Source of the DNA: Chloroflexota bacterium
GTDB lineage: Bacteria; Chloroflexota; Dormibacteria; CF-121
Assembly (NCBI GenBank): GCA_005881235.1
Contig: VBEQ01000151.1
Span: forward strand, 1 to 28,335
Direction: 5' to 3'
DNA: 28,335 nucleotides
The position numbers were made by a program, and so were the translations under genes. Numbering within the stretch: the first letter of the stretch is position 1; each line of letters opens with the position of its first letter. Below are positions 7,414 to 15,639 of this stretch, piece by piece. The notes beneath the pieces were generated by a model. That model did not search any database and was not told where the DNA came from. It saw only the letters and a program-made list of their open reading frames with translations.

Positions 7414-8760
7414 ATGAGTGCCACGTACTCGGAAATCAAGGCGCTGTCGGAGCCGGAGGTCATGACGGACTTCTTGGCCAGCGAGGTCATCAGCCCGGCA
7501 TTGCCCGGCGTGCGCGTGAAGAAGGTACGAGCCGTATCGGGCCGGCGCTTCGAGGCTCCGCGGGTCCTATGGAACGTCTACGAGGCCGAGCTGGAGCTCC
7601 CCGGAGGGGTTGAGATCAAACCACTCATCTGGACTAAGGCGTTCTTCAACGATGCGGACTGCGAAGACTATCGCCACCGGATTTCCTGGGTGCTCCGGCA
7701 CCGCAACGGCAACCCGCTGGATCCGCAGGGCTACGTGAGGTTTTTCCCTGAGCGGAATTACTTCGTGTTCTTCTTTCCAACGGATCCAACCTTCCCCTCG
7801 ATGCCCACCGTTTTCGACGTGGAGGCGATGCGACCGATCCTTGAGCCGCACTACCAGTACCTCCGCCCTGATGCGACAATCGGCTCCTTGAAGGCGGTAC
7901 GGGTCAAGTACCTGCCGGAGATCTCCTGCATCGTCCGCTACGAAGCCGACATTGGCGAGGAACGTCCGCTGTCGATTTACGGAAAAGTGCAGCACAGCCG
8001 GCGTGGCGCCTTTACCTATGACGTGATGAAGGCGCTCTGGGACGTACCCGCCCGTGCCAGCGGTGACCTTCTTCTGTCTGAGGCGCTGGGGTACTACCCC
8101 AAGCTTGACTTGATGCTTCAGTCGGAACTGCCCGGTGACGACGTCAAAGGTGATCGGCATTCGGATGTGTTCATGGAAGAGAGCGAAACTGCCGGTCGAA
8201 CCATCGGCTATATCCATTCGTCCGGCATCACCGTTGGTACGCCACACACGATGGACGTCGAGATCCAGCGGCTTACCGACCGCCTCGAACAATTCAAGAT
8301 GTCATCGCCCAAGGTCTACCTGGCCCTGCGAGACCTGCTCAAGCAGATCAATGCGAAGGCGGAACGGATCCCGCCGGAGATACCCGTTCCCTCGCACGGC
8401 GACTACAAGTACAACCAGTTTCTCTATGACGGCAACAACTTCGGCCTGATCGACGTCGAGTATTTCGTGCAGGCGGAGCCGAGCTTCGACCTGGGAAAGT
8501 ACTGTGGCCACCTGGCGCCGTCGGCGCCCAAGCATTGGTCCGACACCGAGCGCTCGAACGAGGCGCGTCGCGTTTTCCTCGACGCCTACTGCAAGGTCCG
8601 GCCGGAGTATCGCGGCGCGCGCTTTCCCCTGTATGAATCGCTGTCGCTCGCGACTCGCGCCCTGGTTGTCACCTGGACGCAGGGCCGTAACTGGGACTAC
8701 ACCGCGCAGACACTGATTGCGTTGTCCTACGAGCGCCTGAAGACTCGTTGGGGCGAGTAG
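7414..8760 (+). CDS. APH/choline-kinase-fold phosphotransferase
   Basis: The protein has 448 residues. The C-terminal lobe carries the aminoglycoside-phosphotransferase-family signature: Brenner-type HGDYKYN with H328, catalytic D330 and N334, then IDVE with metal-binding D347, followed by a typical D-x-G-K-Y helix. The N-terminal half is less conserved. This is a small-molecule kinase. The substrate cannot be told from sequence: sugar, choline or ethanolamine, or macrolide or aminoglycoside are all possible in this fold, so a resistance role should not be assumed. ATG 7414 lacks a clear Shine-Dalgarno; TAAGCT at 7393-7398 is a plausible -10, giving a leader of only about 8 nt. It follows the terminator of the repeat gene, so it is a separate transcript. 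It ends 50 bp before tRNA-Glu. Confidence 0.8.
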   Translation: MSATYSEIKALSEPEVMTDFLASEVISPALPGVRVKKVRAVSGRRFEAPRVLWNVYEAELELPGGVEIKPLIWTKAFFNDADCEDYRHRISWVLRHRNGNPLDPQGYVRFFPERNYFVFFFPTDPTFPSMPTVFDVEAMRPILEPHYQYLRPDATIGSLKAVRVKYLPEISCIVRYEADIGEERPLSIYGKVQHSRRGAFTYDVMKALWDVPARASGDLLLSEALGYYPKLDLMLQSELPGDDVKGDRHSDVFMEESETAGRTIGYIHSSGITVGTPHTMDVEIQRLTDRLEQFKMSSPKVYLALRDLLKQINAKAERIPPEIPVPSHGDYKYNQFLYDGNNFGLIDVEYFVQAEPSFDLGKYCGHLAPSAPKHWSDTERSNEARRVFLDAYCKVRPEYRGARFPLYESLSLATRALVVTWTQGRNWDYTAQTLIALSYERLKTRWGE

Positions 8761-8791
8761 CCTACAGCCCGTTCGCGGTTCGTTGCCTTGC

Positions 8792-8797
8792 TAGCAT
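8792..8797 (+). promoter_or_regulatory. candidate -10 box of tRNA-Glu
   Basis: TAGCAT lies 13 bp upstream of the mature tRNA 5' end, in the short gap after the kinase gene. No convincing -35 is seen. Confidence 0.35.
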
Positions 8798-8810
8798 GGA
8801 CTTCGATCGC

Positions 8811-8882
8811 GCCCCCATCGTCTAGCGGCTAGGACGTGGCCCTTTCAAGGCCAAAACGGCGGTTCGATTCCGCCTGGGGGTA
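8811..8882 (+). tRNA. tRNA-Glu (anticodon UUC)
   Basis: A full cloverleaf can be drawn. The acceptor GCCCCCA pairs with TGGGGGT (G1-U72 wobble, as in actinobacterial tRNA-Glu). The D arm contains GTCTAGCGGCTAGGAC. The anticodon stem TGGCC/GGCCA encloses loop CTTTCAA with anticodon TTC. The T arm is GGCGG-TTCGATT-CCGCC. The discriminator is A8882 and no CCA is encoded, so the 3' end would be made by RNase Z and CCA-adding enzyme. The amidase start codon lies 6 nt further on. Confidence 0.95.
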
Positions 8883-8888
8883 TTCGCA

Positions 8889-10298
8889 ATGACAGACCTC
8901 GAACTTGCCTTCACAGGGGCCGTCGACTTGGCGCGGATGATCGCCACGCGCGCCGTGTCGCCGGCTGAGGTGGTATCGAACGCTCTCTCGCGCATCGACG
9001 AGGTGAACCCCAAGCTCAATTGCTTCTGCTTCGTCTGGCATGACGAGGCCGTGGACGCCGCCGATGCGGCCACCCGAGCTGTGGCACGCGGCGAGGAATT
9101 AGGTCCGCTGCACGGGGTGCCGGTGGCGCTGAAAGACACGACGCCAACCGCCGGTCACCGAACAACGCTCGGTTCCTACACGCACGAGCACTGGATTCCT
9201 GATCGCGACGCCTACATCGTTGGGGCATTGCGTCGGGCCGGCGCGATCGTCATCGGCAAGACCACAACCCCCGAGTTCGCTCACACCCTCGTGACCGACA
9301 GCCCGCTCTGGGGCGTCACGAGAAACCCGTGGAACCTCGAGCGCACGACCGGCGGCTCCTCGGGAGGGAGTGCGGCGGCGGTCGCGGCCGGTTGCGTGCC
9401 GCTGGCGGAAGGCACAGACATGGGAGGGTCGGTGCGGATCCCGGCCGCCTGGTGCGGAATCGTCGGATTGAAACCCGGCCTGGGACGGATTCCGATGGAC
9501 ACGCTACCCGGGCTTTTCGACCTGATGTCGCACCACGGGCCCCTCGCGCGGACGATCGACGATGCCAGCCTCTTCCTGCAGGTGGCGCAAGGACCGGACG
9601 ATGCTGACATCCTTTCCCTCCCCTGTCCGCTCGACCTGCCGGCGCCGGTTCCAGCCTCGGTCGAGGGCCTCCGTCTCGCGCTGTCGATCGACCTCGGGCT
9701 GTGGGCCGTCGACCCGGAAATCGAGGTCGCGGTCCGCGGGGCGGCGGCCGCCCTGCGCGACGCCGGCGCCGCCGTGGAGGAGGTCGAGGTCAGTGTGACG
9801 CGCAAGGACGAGGAGATCTGGGTCGATCTGTGGAGCGTCTTCATGGCCACCTACTACGGTCATCTGGTTGAGACGTATGCCGCGAAAATGGATCCCGACG
9901 TGCTGGATCTGATCGAGCGTGGCAACAAACTCAGCGCGGTACAGCTCAAAAGGCTCGAGGTGGAACGCACCGGGCTCTGGCGCCGGCTGGCGCCGGTCTT
10001 TGCTTCGCACGACGCCCTGCTGTGCCCGACCATGGCGACCGGGCCCAGCCCCGCCGCCAAGGTCGACCGGCCCAAGGATCGTCCAGACGACGGTCGGTAC
10101 CATGCCGCCGACATGACCGGCGTCTTCAACCTGGTCGCTCCCTGTCCCGCGCTGTCGGTTCCCTGCGGCTGGGACGGGCACGCCCTCCCGATCGGGCTGC
10201 AGGTGGTCGGCCGGCGCTGGCGCGAGGATACGGTGCTCCAGATCGGCCGGGCCGTCGAGCTGGCCATTCCGGGCGCCATCCGCCGGCCGCCGATCTAG
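8889..10298 (+). CDS. amidase-signature family hydrolase
   Basis: The protein has 469 residues, the usual length for an amidase. The Ser-cisSer-Lys triad is visible: K82 in VALKDTTPT, S157 in GGSSGGS and S181 in DMGGSVRIPA, 24 residues after S157, as in the family. It hydrolyses an amide of unknown identity in the cytoplasm (no signal peptide). It resembles GatA in fold, but general amidase is the safer call, since no gatB or gatC is nearby. The ATG lies 6 nt after the tRNA-Glu 3' end, with no terminator, promoter or Shine-Dalgarno between. It is therefore probably co-transcribed with the tRNA and translated from a very short leader after tRNA processing. The start is supported because homology begins within the first ten residues. 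Confidence 0.9.
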   Translation: MTDLELAFTGAVDLARMIATRAVSPAEVVSNALSRIDEVNPKLNCFCFVWHDEAVDAADAATRAVARGEELGPLHGVPVALKDTTPTAGHRTTLGSYTHEHWIPDRDAYIVGALRRAGAIVIGKTTTPEFAHTLVTDSPLWGVTRNPWNLERTTGGSSGGSAAAVAAGCVPLAEGTDMGGSVRIPAAWCGIVGLKPGLGRIPMDTLPGLFDLMSHHGPLARTIDDASLFLQVAQGPDDADILSLPCPLDLPAPVPASVEGLRLALSIDLGLWAVDPEIEVAVRGAAAALRDAGAAVEEVEVSVTRKDEEIWVDLWSVFMATYYGHLVETYAAKMDPDVLDLIERGNKLSAVQLKRLEVERTGLWRRLAPVFASHDALLCPTMATGPSPAAKVDRPKDRPDDGRYHAADMTGVFNLVAPCPALSVPCGWDGHALPIGLQVVGRRWREDTVLQIGRAVELAIPGAIRRPPI

Positions 10299-10465
10299 AG
10301 CGCACTGATCTCGCCAGGTTTAGGCGTCAGCCAAAGCTGGTACACTTGTTCGCGACCTCCCAAATTCGGGGTCGCCCGCTCTCGGTTCTCCTCCCCGTTC
10401 CTAAACGGTGTCCTGAAGATCGCGGCCAATACAAAGATAGGTAGAGGGGACCGAGGAGTACCCTC
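10299..10465 (+). promoter_or_regulatory. intergenic leader and promoter region of the RNA helicase
   Basis: This 167-bp non-coding stretch contains TACACT (10341-10346) as the best -10 candidate. GCGACC (about 10352-10357) can pair with GGTCGC (10370-10375) to form a hairpin near the predicted transcript start. GAGGAG (10453-10458) is the Shine-Dalgarno for the TTG start. A leader of about 110 nt is longer than for other genes here, which is common for cold- or RNA-helicase mRNAs. No riboswitch is recognised. Confidence 0.4.
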
Positions 10466-11758
10466 TTGACAACGACGTTTGCTGACCTGGGCGTCAACGC
10501 CCGCCTACTGACCGCCCTCGCGAAAAACTCGATCGACACCCCCGTGACCGTACAGGTCGAAGCCATCCCGCCCCTGCTTCGCGGTCGCGATGTCGTCATC
10601 CAGGCACCCACCGGTTCCGGGAAGACGCTCGCCTTCATCCTCCCGATTGTCGAACGGCTGATCGCCGTCAAGGGCCCCGGCCCGCGCGCCCTGGTGGTCA
10701 CGCCCACGCGTGAGCTCGCCATCCAGGTCGACCGCGTCTTCCAGTCGCTGCGCACCGACCTGAAATCCGCCCTTGTTTACGGTGGGGTCGGCTACGCCAC
10801 CCAGGAGCAGGCGCTGCGGAGCGGCGTCGACCTCGTCATCGGGACGCCCGGTCGCCTCCTCGACATGGTGTCACGACGCCGCCTGTCGTTGAGCCGGGTC
10901 CAGTTGCTCGTGCTCGACGAGGGTGACGAGATGCTCGATGCCGGCTTCGCGCCGGACGTGGAGCGCATCATCGAGCTGACCTACCAACCCCAGATGGCGC
11001 TGGCATCCGCCACGATGCCCGATTGGGTCAGCCGTATGATCCAGCGTCACCTCGACGACCCGGTCCGCGTTGTGGTGGCCGCGCCGGCAGAGGAGGCCCT
11101 CGAGCATGGGCTCTTGCGGGTCGCCCGACCGGAAAAGCTACGCACGCTCAGCAAGTTGCTGCAGCGTCACCGCGGCTCCGCCATCGTCTTCGGCCGGACC
11201 AAGCATGGCGTCCGCAAGCTCAGCCGCGACCTGCGCAACCTCGGCCACGACAGCGCCGATCTGCAGGGCAACCTCTCGCAGAACGTCCGCGACCGTACCA
11301 TGGACGCCTTTCGCGGACTCCGCACCAACGTGCTGGTCGCCACCAACGTCGCGGCCCGCGGTCTCGACATCAGCCACGTCGACCTGGTGATCAATTACGA
11401 CCTCCCGGATTCGCCGCAGTGGCTCACCCATCGCGTCGGCCGGACGGCGCGCATGGGCGTCAAGGGCCGTGCCCTGACGTTCGTCACCCCCGAGGATGAG
11501 TCCGCCTGGCGCACGCTCCGCCGCCAGGGTGCGCCCGCCCTGCCTGAGCTGGACGTCCGACACCTGCTGGCCGAAGGCGACTGGCGCTACGTCGCCGCCT
11601 CCCTGGTGGAGCCGGAGCGTCGGGTGCGCACCGCGCGCGTGACACCCGGGCCGTCCGGTGCCGCCCGTCCTGCCCAATCGTGGAATGGTCGTCGCCGACG
11701 TCCTCGCGGGCGCGGGCCGTATCGATCCGACCAGCGGCCCGCCTCGGCTGGCGCTTAA
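10466..11758 (+). CDS. DEAD-box family ATP-dependent RNA helicase (DEGD variant)
   Basis: The protein has 430 residues and all superfamily 2 helicase motifs: a Q-motif-like region near residues 4-34, Walker A APTGSGKT (47-54), TPTREL, GTPGR, motif II DEGD (151-154), SAT (181-183), ATNVAARGLD, and HRVGRTARMG. Motif II carries Gly where the family has Ala (DEAD). The C terminus is a short Arg/Gly-rich basic tail that probably binds RNA. It unwinds RNA duplexes using ATP, most likely in ribosome assembly or mRNA turnover. TTG 10466 is chosen because GAGGAG lies 7 nt upstream and it precedes the Q motif. A TAATCT overlapping its stop codon (11756-11761) may be the promoter of the transketolase gene. 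Confidence 0.93.
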   Translation: MTTTFADLGVNARLLTALAKNSIDTPVTVQVEAIPPLLRGRDVVIQAPTGSGKTLAFILPIVERLIAVKGPGPRALVVTPTRELAIQVDRVFQSLRTDLKSALVYGGVGYATQEQALRSGVDLVIGTPGRLLDMVSRRRLSLSRVQLLVLDEGDEMLDAGFAPDVERIIELTYQPQMALASATMPDWVSRMIQRHLDDPVRVVVAAPAEEALEHGLLRVARPEKLRTLSKLLQRHRGSAIVFGRTKHGVRKLSRDLRNLGHDSADLQGNLSQNVRDRTMDAFRGLRTNVLVATNVAARGLDISHVDLVINYDLPDSPQWLTHRVGRTARMGVKGRALTFVTPEDESAWRTLRRQGAPALPELDVRHLLAEGDWRYVAASLVEPERRVRTARVTPGPSGAARPAQSWNGRRRRPRGRGPYRSDQRPASAGA

Positions 11759-11797
11759 TCTAAACACCAGGGGACAAACGGACAGCGGGGTGAGCTG

Positions 11798-13672
11798 ATG
11801 GCAAAGAGCTCGGTCAGCGAGGTGCACACGACCCAGGGCCTGGATTTCATCCGGGAGCTGGGGCAGCAATTGCGCGTCGACAGCATCCGGGCCAGCACCA
11901 CCGCCGGTTCCGGCCATCCCACCTCATCGATGTCGGCGGCGGACCTGATGGCAGTGCTGATCACGCGCTATTTCCATTACGACTGGAACGATCCGAAGCA
12001 GCCCAACAACGACCACCTGATCTTCTCCAAGGGCCACGCCTCGCCCTTGCTCTACGCCATCTTCAAAGCGGCCGGCGTCGTCAGTGACGACGAGCTCCTC
12101 ACCTTCCGCAAGTTCGGGTCCCGGCTCGAGGGGCATCCCACCCCCATCTTGCCCTGGGTCGACGTGGCCACCGGCTCGCTCGGCCAGGGGCTGCCGATCG
12201 CCGTGGGCGTGGCGCTCGCCGGTCGCAAGCTCGACCAACTCCCCTACCATGTCTGGACGCTGACGGGCGATAGCGAGCTGGCCGAGGGATCGATCTGGGA
12301 AGGGCTCGACAAGGCCGGCTTCTACGGACTTTCGAATTTCACCGCCATCTTCGACATCAATCGCCTCGGACAACGGGGACCCACCGAATACGAATGGGAG
12401 ACCGATGTCTACCGCGACCGGGTCCAGGCCTTTGGCTGCCGCGCGATTGTCATCGACGGTCACGACCTCGAGCAGATCGACCAGGCGCTGGGGCAGGCGC
12501 GCGAGGCCACCGCCAAGCCCACCGTCGTGATCGCGCGCACGATCAAGGGCAAGGGCTTCAGCGAGATCGAGAACAAAGAGAACTGGCACGGCAAGGCCTT
12601 GCCCGCCGACATGGCGGAGCGCGCCATCACCGAGCTGGGCGGCGTGCGCCATCTCCGCGTCGATGGGATGAAGCCGGAACCCGGCGAGCCGGCGATCAAG
12701 GACGCCCGGGTCGAGATCACGGTCCCAACCTATAAGAAGGGCGACAAGGTGGCGACCCGCAAGGCGTACGGGGACGCGCTCAAGGCGCTGGGGGCGCGTC
12801 GGGCCGTCGTCGCGATGGACGGCGAGGTCAGCAACTCGACTTTCGCCGAGGAGTTCGCTAAGGCGTACCCGGATCGCTACTTCGAGATCTTCATCGCCGA
12901 GCAGCAACTGGTCGCCACCGCGGTCGGGATGAGCGTGCGCCACTACATCCCGTTCGCGTCGACGTTCGCCGCCTTCTTCAGCCGCGCCTACGACTTCATT
13001 CGCATGGCCGCGATCTCGCAGGCGAACATCCGGCTCTCCGGATCGCACGCCGGGGTCGAGATCGGTGAAGATGGTCCGTCGCAGATGGCGCTCGAGGACC
13101 TGGCGATGATGCGGGCGATCCACGGCTCGACGGTCCTCTATCCATCGGACGCCACCTCGGCCGCCTCGCTCGTCGTCGCAATGGCCGACCATCCGGGGAT
13201 CAGCTATCTCCGCACCACCCGGGGCGCCTATCCGGTGCTGTATGACGCCGGCACCAGGTTCCCCATCGGCGGCTCCAAGCTGGTCCGCAGCGACCCGAAC
13301 GACCGGGTCGTCCTGGTCGGAGCCGGCGTGACCGTGCATAACTGCCTGGCCGCGGCGGACGAGCTTGAAAAGGAAGGTATCAAGACGCGCGTCATCGACC
13401 TCTACAGCGTGAAGCCGGTCGACAGGGTGACGCTGCAGGAAGCCGCGGCCCTCACTCGTGGCCGCCTGGTGGTCGTCGAAGACCACTACCCAGAGGGCGG
13501 CGTCGGCGCCGCCGTGATGGAGGCGCTGGCCTCGGATATGGATCCGCCCCGGATCGTGCACCTCGCCGTGCGGGGACTCCCGGGTTCGGGCAAGCCGGCG
13601 GAACTGATGGACAAGGCGGAGATCTCGGCGCGTCACATCGTGGCGGCCGCTAAGCGACTCTACGGAATATAG
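11798..13672 (+). CDS. tkt: transketolase (animal-type, full length)
   Basis: The protein has 624 residues, matching human TKT in length and in long stretches from memory (SGHPTS, DVATGSLGQG, INRLGQ, GEDGPSQMALEDLAM, VEDHY-EGG). It transfers two-carbon ketol units between sugar phosphates using thiamine diphosphate, in the non-oxidative pentose phosphate pathway. Visible residues are H40 and H80 in the cofactor pocket, the TPP motif starting GDSE (157-160) and ending N188, and the catalytic glutamate E368 in IAEQQ. The motif reads GDS rather than the usual GDG. GGGGTGAG precedes ATG 11798. Both halves are fused in one chain, unlike split archaeal-type transketolases. Dodecin follows after 10 nt, presumably in one operon. 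Confidence 0.96.
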   Translation: MAKSSVSEVHTTQGLDFIRELGQQLRVDSIRASTTAGSGHPTSSMSAADLMAVLITRYFHYDWNDPKQPNNDHLIFSKGHASPLLYAIFKAAGVVSDDELLTFRKFGSRLEGHPTPILPWVDVATGSLGQGLPIAVGVALAGRKLDQLPYHVWTLTGDSELAEGSIWEGLDKAGFYGLSNFTAIFDINRLGQRGPTEYEWETDVYRDRVQAFGCRAIVIDGHDLEQIDQALGQAREATAKPTVVIARTIKGKGFSEIENKENWHGKALPADMAERAITELGGVRHLRVDGMKPEPGEPAIKDARVEITVPTYKKGDKVATRKAYGDALKALGARRAVVAMDGEVSNSTFAEEFAKAYPDRYFEIFIAEQQLVATAVGMSVRHYIPFASTFAAFFSRAYDFIRMAAISQANIRLSGSHAGVEIGEDGPSQMALEDLAMMRAIHGSTVLYPSDATSAASLVVAMADHPGISYLRTTRGAYPVLYDAGTRFPIGGSKLVRSDPNDRVVLVGAGVTVHNCLAAADELEKEGIKTRVIDLYSVKPVDRVTLQEAAALTRGRLVVVEDHYPEGGVGAAVMEALASDMDPPRIVHLAVRGLPGSGKPAELMDKAEISARHIVAAAKRLYGI

Positions 13673-13682
13673 GAGGGATGCC

Positions 13683-13916
13683 ATGGCTGTTCTGAAAATT
13701 CTGGAACTGGTGGGGACCTCGAAGGAAAGCTGGAGTGATGCGGCCCGCGAAGCTGTCAACGAGGCGGCCAAGACCGTGCGCGGTATCGAGACGGTCGAGG
13801 TGGTGCACTCCAAGGCGGTCGTCCAGAACAATCGCCTGACGGAGTACCAGGTGCAGGTCCGGATCGGGTTCCGCATCGAGCGGGCCGCTGCCAGCGCCTC
13901 CAAGAAAAAGGCATAA
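13683..13916 (+). CDS. dodecin family flavin-binding protein
   Basis: The protein has 77 residues. The pattern ILELVGTSKESW, a helix, then beta strands with EYQVQVRIGFRIE is the dodecin fold (small SELMA-type dodecameric shells). W17 is the conserved aromatic that stacks on flavin in characterised dodecins. The short C terminus is Ala/Lys-rich. It would store or buffer FMN/FAD or lumichrome in the cytoplasm. AGGAGG directly precedes ATG 13683, and the gene begins 10 nt after the transketolase stop, so the two are likely co-transcribed. A functional link to transketolase is not established. Confidence 0.9.
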   Translation: MAVLKILELVGTSKESWSDAAREAVNEAAKTVRGIETVEVVHSKAVVQNNRLTEYQVQVRIGFRIERAAASASKKKA

Positions 13917-13929
13917 GGCGCCGTCCGTC

Positions 13930-14742
13930 ATGTTGCGAAGCCTCTTCGGCTCAAAGGCTCACGCGCGCGTCTTCATGCCTCCCGGGCTGACGCTGCCGGC
14001 CGGCGTGGCCGAGGCTCACCGGCGGCGGCATCCGCCGGCAACTGGCCAGAGCAAATCCGGGCAGACACAGAATTTCATCGTCTTCTCCGATGGAACCGCG
14101 GATGGTGATGGCGCGGCCCGGGCGATGCTGGACAAAGCGGAGGCCGACTACGCCGCGACCCAGGTTTGGTTCGGTGGGCTGACGCCGCCCGGCTTGCCCT
14201 TTTATGTCTACGCCGATCCCAACGCGGGCGGGGCGTATCACATGACCTGCGCCGGCACCGATGTCCACGTGCTCTCGGATCCAGTGCGTGCACCGGGCTT
14301 CCTGACGGCGGAGATCGTCGAAGTCTTCGAGGCAGCGATCAACAATGGCTGGGACTGCGCGGTAACCAACGGTGAATCTCTCTCGCGCGTGCTGGCGTTC
14401 GAGCGGCATCCGGAAATTGCAATGGAGTTCAATCCGACCGAGCAGGATTGGTGGGCGCAGGGGCACCGGGATTACATCAATGACAACTCCGCCGGCGACA
14501 CGGACCAGATCGCCTCCGGCGGCGGTGACCTCTTCCTCTACTACCTTCACTCCCAGCTGACCTTCGACTGGACCACCGTATGCGGAGCGGGCGGGCCGAC
14601 GCTTGGCGCGACCTACCAGGCGTTGACCGGCTACGATCCCAAGCAGGGCTTCGCCGATTTCATCGCGGCGCTCCGCAGCATCGACCAGGGTGGAACATTG
14701 ACGCTCCCGCCATCCGGGAACCCCTTTCCCATCAAGACCTAA
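13930..14742 (+). CDS. uncharacterised protein with NGESLSR motif
   Basis: This 270-residue protein begins 13 nt after dodecin. There is no signal peptide or membrane segment. Residues 1-50 are basic and low in complexity. The conserved-looking core is AEIVEVFEAAINNGWDCAVT, then NGESLSR, then LFLYYLHSQLTFDW, then GPTLGATYQALTG. This arrangement resembles an uncharacterised family I associate with Acidobacteria and similar soil bacteria, in which a helix with AExxEVF precedes an NGExLSR segment; I know no function. The helix sits where a zincin HExxH would be, but no HExxH is present, so peptidase activity should not be assumed. The start at ATG 13930 has only a weak Shine-Dalgarno, so downstream starts are possible. 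Confidence 0.7.
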   Translation: MLRSLFGSKAHARVFMPPGLTLPAGVAEAHRRRHPPATGQSKSGQTQNFIVFSDGTADGDGAARAMLDKAEADYAATQVWFGGLTPPGLPFYVYADPNAGGAYHMTCAGTDVHVLSDPVRAPGFLTAEIVEVFEAAINNGWDCAVTNGESLSRVLAFERHPEIAMEFNPTEQDWWAQGHRDYINDNSAGDTDQIASGGGDLFLYYLHSQLTFDWTTVCGAGGPTLGATYQALTGYDPKQGFADFIAALRSIDQGGTLTLPPSGNPFPIKT

Positions 14743-14870
14743 CCGGGCGGGTGCGTCGTCCAGCGGCCCATCGCGCACTCGGCCGAAATCACGACGGCCT
14801 CGTCTGCGCGTACAGGCCGCATACGACGCCCGCCCTGTTACGCGCGAAAGCGCGGCGGCCCGAGGGCCGC
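14743..14870. other. convergent intergenic region with hairpins
   Basis: This lies between two convergent stop codons. A 7-bp perfect arm pair, GCGGCCC (14855-14861) and GGGCCGC (14864-14870), abuts the stop of the minus-strand peptidase. A CGCGC-TTTC-GCGCG hairpin adjoins it. A longer-range pair (about 14744-14759 with about 14823-14837, GGGCGG/CCGCCC and GTCGT/ACGAC parts) may fold the whole gap. No T-tract is present, so factor-independent termination is uncertain. Confidence 0.4.
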
Positions 14871-15593
14871 TTAATACGGCAGCTCGTCCTCGGCCATTCC
14901 GAAGTGGTGGCCGACCTCGTGCCGCATCGTTTCGCGCACCTCCTCGGCCAGCTCCCGATCGTCGCTCACGACGTTCTCGTGGTTGCGCTGGTAGAGGACG
15001 ATGCGCTCGGGAAGGCCGTGCTCGAGCACGGTTGCGCCCTCGTAGAGGCCAAGTAGATCCGGATCCTCTCCCTCCCGGACCGCCTCGATGGTCGGCAGGT
15101 CATCAACCACGATCAGGGTGTTGGACATTTGCGCCTGAAAGGCTTCGGGGATGCCCGCGAGCGCTTGCTCGGCGAGGCGGGCAAAGCGGTCGCGCGAGAC
15201 GCGATGTGGAACCCCATAATCCTGCGGATGCAGCGACGCGGCACGCCGAAACGCCGTCACGGCATCGTCATTTCTGAGCCAGACGCGAATCCGGCCGAGT
15301 AGGTTCCAGGTCGCCGCATCCTCGTCGCCGGCGAGCGCCTGCTGCGCGAAATCCGCGGCCGCCGGCATGTCGCCGGCGCGGTAGGCGAGCCTGGCGGCGA
15401 GACGTAGCCAGCCGGCGTCCACTGGACCCGGCAGGCCGCGCAGTTCCGCCAGCGCGTCGGAAAACCTTTCGGCGATTGTTGCGATCGCGCCATCGGCGTC
15501 GCCGTCGCGAGCCTGTTGTAGAGCTTTCACCACTCGGTCTCGCAGCGGGGGCGCGGCGCCGCGAAACCAGCGGCTAAGTGGCATGTCCGTCAC
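14871..15593 (-). CDS. Zincin_1 (minimal metallopeptidase) domain protein with TPR-like N terminus
   Basis: The protein has 240 residues. The N-terminal half (about 20-120) is Ala-rich helical repeats of TPR type (WLRLAARLAYRAGDMPAAAD, then WNLLGRIRVWLRNDDAVTAF). The C-terminal domain shows the Zincin_1 pattern: VVDDLP, LLGLYEG, LPERIVLYQRN and the zinc site HEVGHHFG (H225, E226, H229) followed by an acidic DEL segment. It is a predicted zinc-dependent peptidase of unknown substrate, cytoplasmic. Usual family members are about 120-150 residues, so the TPR part is an extension. GTG 15593 or ATG 15584 may be the start. The gene is divergent from the DUF1444 gene. Confidence 0.85.
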   Translation of the reverse strand: MTDMPLSRWFRGAAPPLRDRVVKALQQARDGDADGAIATIAERFSDALAELRGLPGPVDAGWLRLAARLAYRAGDMPAAADFAQQALAGDEDAATWNLLGRIRVWLRNDDAVTAFRRAASLHPQDYGVPHRVSRDRFARLAEQALAGIPEAFQAQMSNTLIVVDDLPTIEAVREGEDPDLLGLYEGATVLEHGLPERIVLYQRNHENVVSDDRELAEEVRETMRHEVGHHFGMAEDELPY

Positions 15594-15639
15594 CGACGGC
15601 GGCCTGCAAGCCTGTGTTCAGGCGCCCGTTACATCGGCA

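Noticed and set aside
7414..8760. Aminoglycoside resistance gene
   Set aside because: Only the general APH-fold motifs are present; there is no resistance context, and the fold includes many metabolic kinases.
8889..10298. Amidase as GatA of the tRNA-dependent amidotransferase, tempting because of the adjacent tRNA-Glu
   Set aside because: No gatB or gatC is nearby, and the sequence around the active site and C terminus looks like a general amidase. The adjacency is noted only as a transcriptional arrangement.
11924..13903. 659-residue minus-strand open frame
   Set aside because: It is the antisense shadow of transketolase and dodecin, both strongly supported by motifs.
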